From contig CAYNGJ010000033.1 of NCBI GenBank assembly GCA_964396895.1, forward strand, positions 1-24,885: 24,885 bases of DNA, given 5' to 3'. Of this stretch, positions 23,230-24,885 are shown one piece after another. Numbering within the stretch: the first letter of the stretch is position 1; each line of letters starts with the position of its first letter. The notes below the pieces were generated by a model. That model did no database searches, was not told the origin of the DNA, and was given only the letters and a program-made list of their open reading frames with translations. Source of the stretch: UBA2334 sp964396895 (GTDB lineage: Bacteria; Pseudomonadota; Gammaproteobacteria; Burkholderiales; Burkholderiaceae_C). The position numbers were made by a program, and so were the translations under genes.

Positions 23230-23646
23230 TCAGCGGTTGTTTGCCGCCAATTTCAAAGGGGGTTTCTCGTCGGCACCAGCGCCCGAACCCGTTGAAACGG
23301 TCAGCGGCTGCAACTGGCCTGTAATGGCAGCACCCTGGTGCATTTCGAGCGCCTTGTAGGTCACGTCACCCTCCACCTGGGCCTTAGGCTGGAGTTCCAA
23401 CAGGTCATGGGCATTCACCGGCCCACACACCCTGCCATTGACGATGATGTGATCGGCAGCCACTTCACCGGTGACCATGGCCGTTTCACTGATCACCAAG
23501 ATGCTGCCCTGGCCCGCCACAGCCGATACGTTGCCGTTGACTTCACCATCAATGCGCAAGCCCTCGCTGAAGACAATGTCACCCGTGATCAGCGTGCCCT
23601 GGGCAATCAAGCTTTTGATGGGCGGCTGCTTCTTTTTGCCAAACAT
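23230..23646 (-). CDS. Bactofilin (polymer-forming cytoskeletal protein)
   Basis: This 138-residue protein belongs to the bactofilin family, which forms nucleotide-free beta-helical filaments that place wall enzymes or polar proteins. The N-terminus MFGKKKQPPIKSLI is typical of the membrane-associating leader. Residues about 17-110 form the repeating beta-helix core (GTLITGDIVFSEGLRIDGEVNGNV and onward, read here in two short parts: GDIVFSEGLRIDGEV, then GEVAADHIIVNGRV). A disordered Gly/Ala/Lys tail ends it. GAGGAG lies 6 bases before the ATG. It starts 10 bases after the DUF6776-like gene ends, so the two form an operon. Confidence 0.93.
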   Translation of the reverse strand: MFGKKKQPPIKSLIAQGTLITGDIVFSEGLRIDGEVNGNVSAVAGQGSILVISETAMVTGEVAADHIIVNGRVCGPVNAHDLLELQPKAQVEGDVTYKALEMHQGAAITGQLQPLTVSTGSGAGADEKPPLKLAANNR

Positions 23647-23656
23647 GTGTGTCTCC

Positions 23657-24385
23657 TCAACGATTGATGAGCTCCATCGCCACTTTGGTGGTCTGCGACT
23701 GCAAAAGTGAGCTGCCCTGCATCACCCGAACCGACACGGTTTTTACCACGACATCGGTCGGCACTACACCGGCCCCCTCCAACCGCAGCAACTGCCGCAT
23801 GGCCAAGGGGCGACGGCTGCCTGGCTCCGTCAGGACCCATGGTTTGCCCCGCTGCTCTCCGGAATAAGTGACCTCCAACTGACCTTTGAATTCAGGCGCC
23901 TGCTTGGCGGACTGCACCAGCAGCACCTGCCACTTCACCCGAGTGGCCTCCGCACGCCTGGCCTGCAGACCCCGAATGGCCACACCGCCCTGTCCCGATG
24001 TGGGGATGAGCTGCTCAAAAAAACCCAACTCACGCCTCAAGTGGCGGTTATCTTCTTGCAGATCATTCAGCTGGGTGGTCAACAGCGCCTGCGTGGTGCG
24101 CTCCGCTGTGAGCAGCGTCTCTGCGGTGTGGGCCACCGCCTGCGCTTTTTCCAACTGATCACCCAAGCGCCGCACCTCCTGGCGAAGTTGTGTCAACTCT
24201 TGTTGACTGTGCCGGTCCAGTCCGGCAATGTCTTTGCCAAACTCAAATGACCACATGGCCACAGCAGCCGATAGGCCGAGCACCATGGCCGCCAACAGCC
24301 AACGCAACGGCCAGGGAATGGCACTGCGAATGGCCATTCGCGGTGAACTGATGGTCAACCGCCGCCGCCACAACCGCAATCGCAT
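23657..24385 (-). CDS. Membrane-anchored coiled-coil protein, DUF6776-like
   Basis: This 242-residue protein has a basic N-terminal segment (1-24), one transmembrane helix (about 26-46, WLLAAMVLGLSAAVAMW) and a coiled coil (about 55-125, with heptads such as LTQLRQEVRRLGDQLEKAQ). A C-terminal beta-rich domain follows (about 135-240, GGVAIRGL, WQVLLVQSAK, GQLEVTYSGEQ). I believe it matches the DUF6776 group commonly found beside bactofilin in Burkholderiales; the molecular function is unknown. An AAAGG lies 8 bases before the ATG. The close pairing with bactofilin (10-base gap) suggests that it may anchor or organise the filament at the membrane, by analogy with other membrane coiled-coil partners; this is inference. 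Confidence 0.8.
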   Translation of the reverse strand: MRLRLWRRRLTISSPRMAIRSAIPWPLRWLLAAMVLGLSAAVAMWSFEFGKDIAGLDRHSQQELTQLRQEVRRLGDQLEKAQAVAHTAETLLTAERTTQALLTTQLNDLQEDNRHLRRELGFFEQLIPTSGQGGVAIRGLQARRAEATRVKWQVLLVQSAKQAPEFKGQLEVTYSGEQRGKPWVLTEPGSRRPLAMRQLLRLEGAGVVPTDVVVKTVSVRVMQGSSLLQSQTTKVAMELINR

Positions 24386-24432
24386 GCACCCAACCTTTCA
24401 TCCGTTTGAAATCGCCATGGCGCACGACCATG

Positions 24433-24469
24433 AAAAAAGCCGCCCCAAGCATAACTGGTGGGCGGCTTT
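24433..24469 (-). terminator. Rho-independent terminator after rpsI
   Basis: On the minus strand a 10-bp stem, AAAGCCGCCC with GGGCGGCTTT (24469-24460 and 24445-24436), has a 14-base loop and runs into TTT, giving six T residues in all. It lies 20 bases after the rpsI stop and separates it from the coiled-coil gene. Confidence 0.88.
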
Positions 24470-24489
24470 GAAACAGAGCAAAAAGCGGA

Positions 24490-24882
24490 TTAGCGCTTGC
24501 TGAACTGTTTGCGACGGCGAGCAGAACGCAGACCGACTTTTTTACGTTCGACTTCACGGGCATCGCGGGTCACGAAGCCGGCTTGTGACAGCACGGGCTT
24601 GAGCGTGGCGTCGTAGTCGATCAGTGCGCGGGTGATGCCATGACGCACCGCACCGGCTTGACCAGATTCACCACCACCGTGCACGTTGACCTGGATGTCG
24701 AAAGTTTCGACATGGTTGGTCAGGAACAGGGGTTGACGGGAAATCATGATGGAGGTTTCGCGGCCGAAATACACCTGAATGTCTTTGCCATTCACGGTGA
24801 TTTTGCCGGTGCCTTTTTTCAGAAACACACGGGCGACGCTGGATTTGCGACGGCCGGTGCCATTGTTCCATTCACCAATCAT
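24490..24882 (-). CDS. rpsI: 30S ribosomal protein S9
   Basis: S9 is a small-subunit ribosomal protein whose C-terminal tail reaches the P-site tRNA. The 130 residues are complete: MIGEWNNGTGRRKSSVARVF at the start, the GGGESGQAGAVRHGI core and the conserved basic tail RSARRRKQFSKR. The ATG at 24882 shares its A with a TGA reading 24884-24882 on the minus strand (TGATG). In Burkholderiales rplM normally ends just here, so that TGA is probably the rplM stop, although only the last bases are in the window. It is followed by a strong terminator. Confidence 0.98.
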   Translation of the reverse strand: MIGEWNNGTGRRKSSVARVFLKKGTGKITVNGKDIQVYFGRETSIMISRQPLFLTNHVETFDIQVNVHGGGESGQAGAVRHGITRALIDYDATLKPVLSQAGFVTRDAREVERKKVGLRSARRRKQFSKR

Positions 24883-24885
24883 CAG

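Noticed and set aside
24490..24506. TTAGCGCTTGC, similar to the core of the dispersed repeat
   Set aside because: It is the end of rpsI encoding the conserved tail FSKR and stop; the similarity is coincidental and the other repeat blocks are absent.

Overview
The window looks like a chromosomal segment of a high-GC betaproteobacterium of the Burkholderiales, most likely Comamonadaceae. The evidence is strong G/C use at third codon positions, the gene order rpsI / DUF6776-like / bactofilin / erpA / anmK / M23 peptidase / tyrS, and short dispersed repeats of a type I associate with that family. This placement is inference from protein similarity and synteny recalled from memory; no search was run.

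Layout. 1-2901 holds the 3' part of a type I restriction subunit gene (hsdR), open at the left edge and carrying an unusual low-complexity insertion. 3017-3475 is ybeY. 3585-3779 encodes a tiny secreted polycationic protein followed by a clear terminator. 3863-5862 is an OmpR-family response regulator and its histidine kinase, overlapping by 4 bases. 5961-17189 is a complete glycogen cluster, glgB-glgX-malQ-glgC-glgA-glgP, preceded by a near-consensus sigma-54-type promoter. 17238-19992 (minus strand) is tyrS, a cation diffusion facilitator and dtd. 20175-22719 (plus) is a LytM/M23 peptidase and anmK. 22769-24882 (minus) is rpsI, a coiled-coil membrane protein, a bactofilin and erpA.

How the genes work together. 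The glg cluster encodes both directions of glycogen metabolism. GlgC makes ADP-glucose, GlgA polymerises it and GlgB branches the chain; GlgP releases glucose-1-phosphate, GlgX removes the limit branches and MalQ recycles the short oligosaccharides. Start/stop overlaps (GTGA, ATGA) tie glgX, malQ and glgC together. TyrS and Dtd pair charging of tRNA-Tyr with removal of D-amino acids from tRNA. The M23 peptidase, AnmK and bactofilin together suggest a wall-remodelling and recycling neighbourhood.

The least ordinary items are: four diverged copies of one small AT-rich repeat (one inside hsdR, three between genes), the hsdR insertion, the sigma-54-type site before glgB, a cysteine-rich insertion in GlgX, and a polycationic secreted peptide beside a sensor kinase with an acidic sensor domain. 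I found no CRISPR array, tRNA, rRNA, insertion sequence or prophage. No gene-free stretch exceeds 300 bases.
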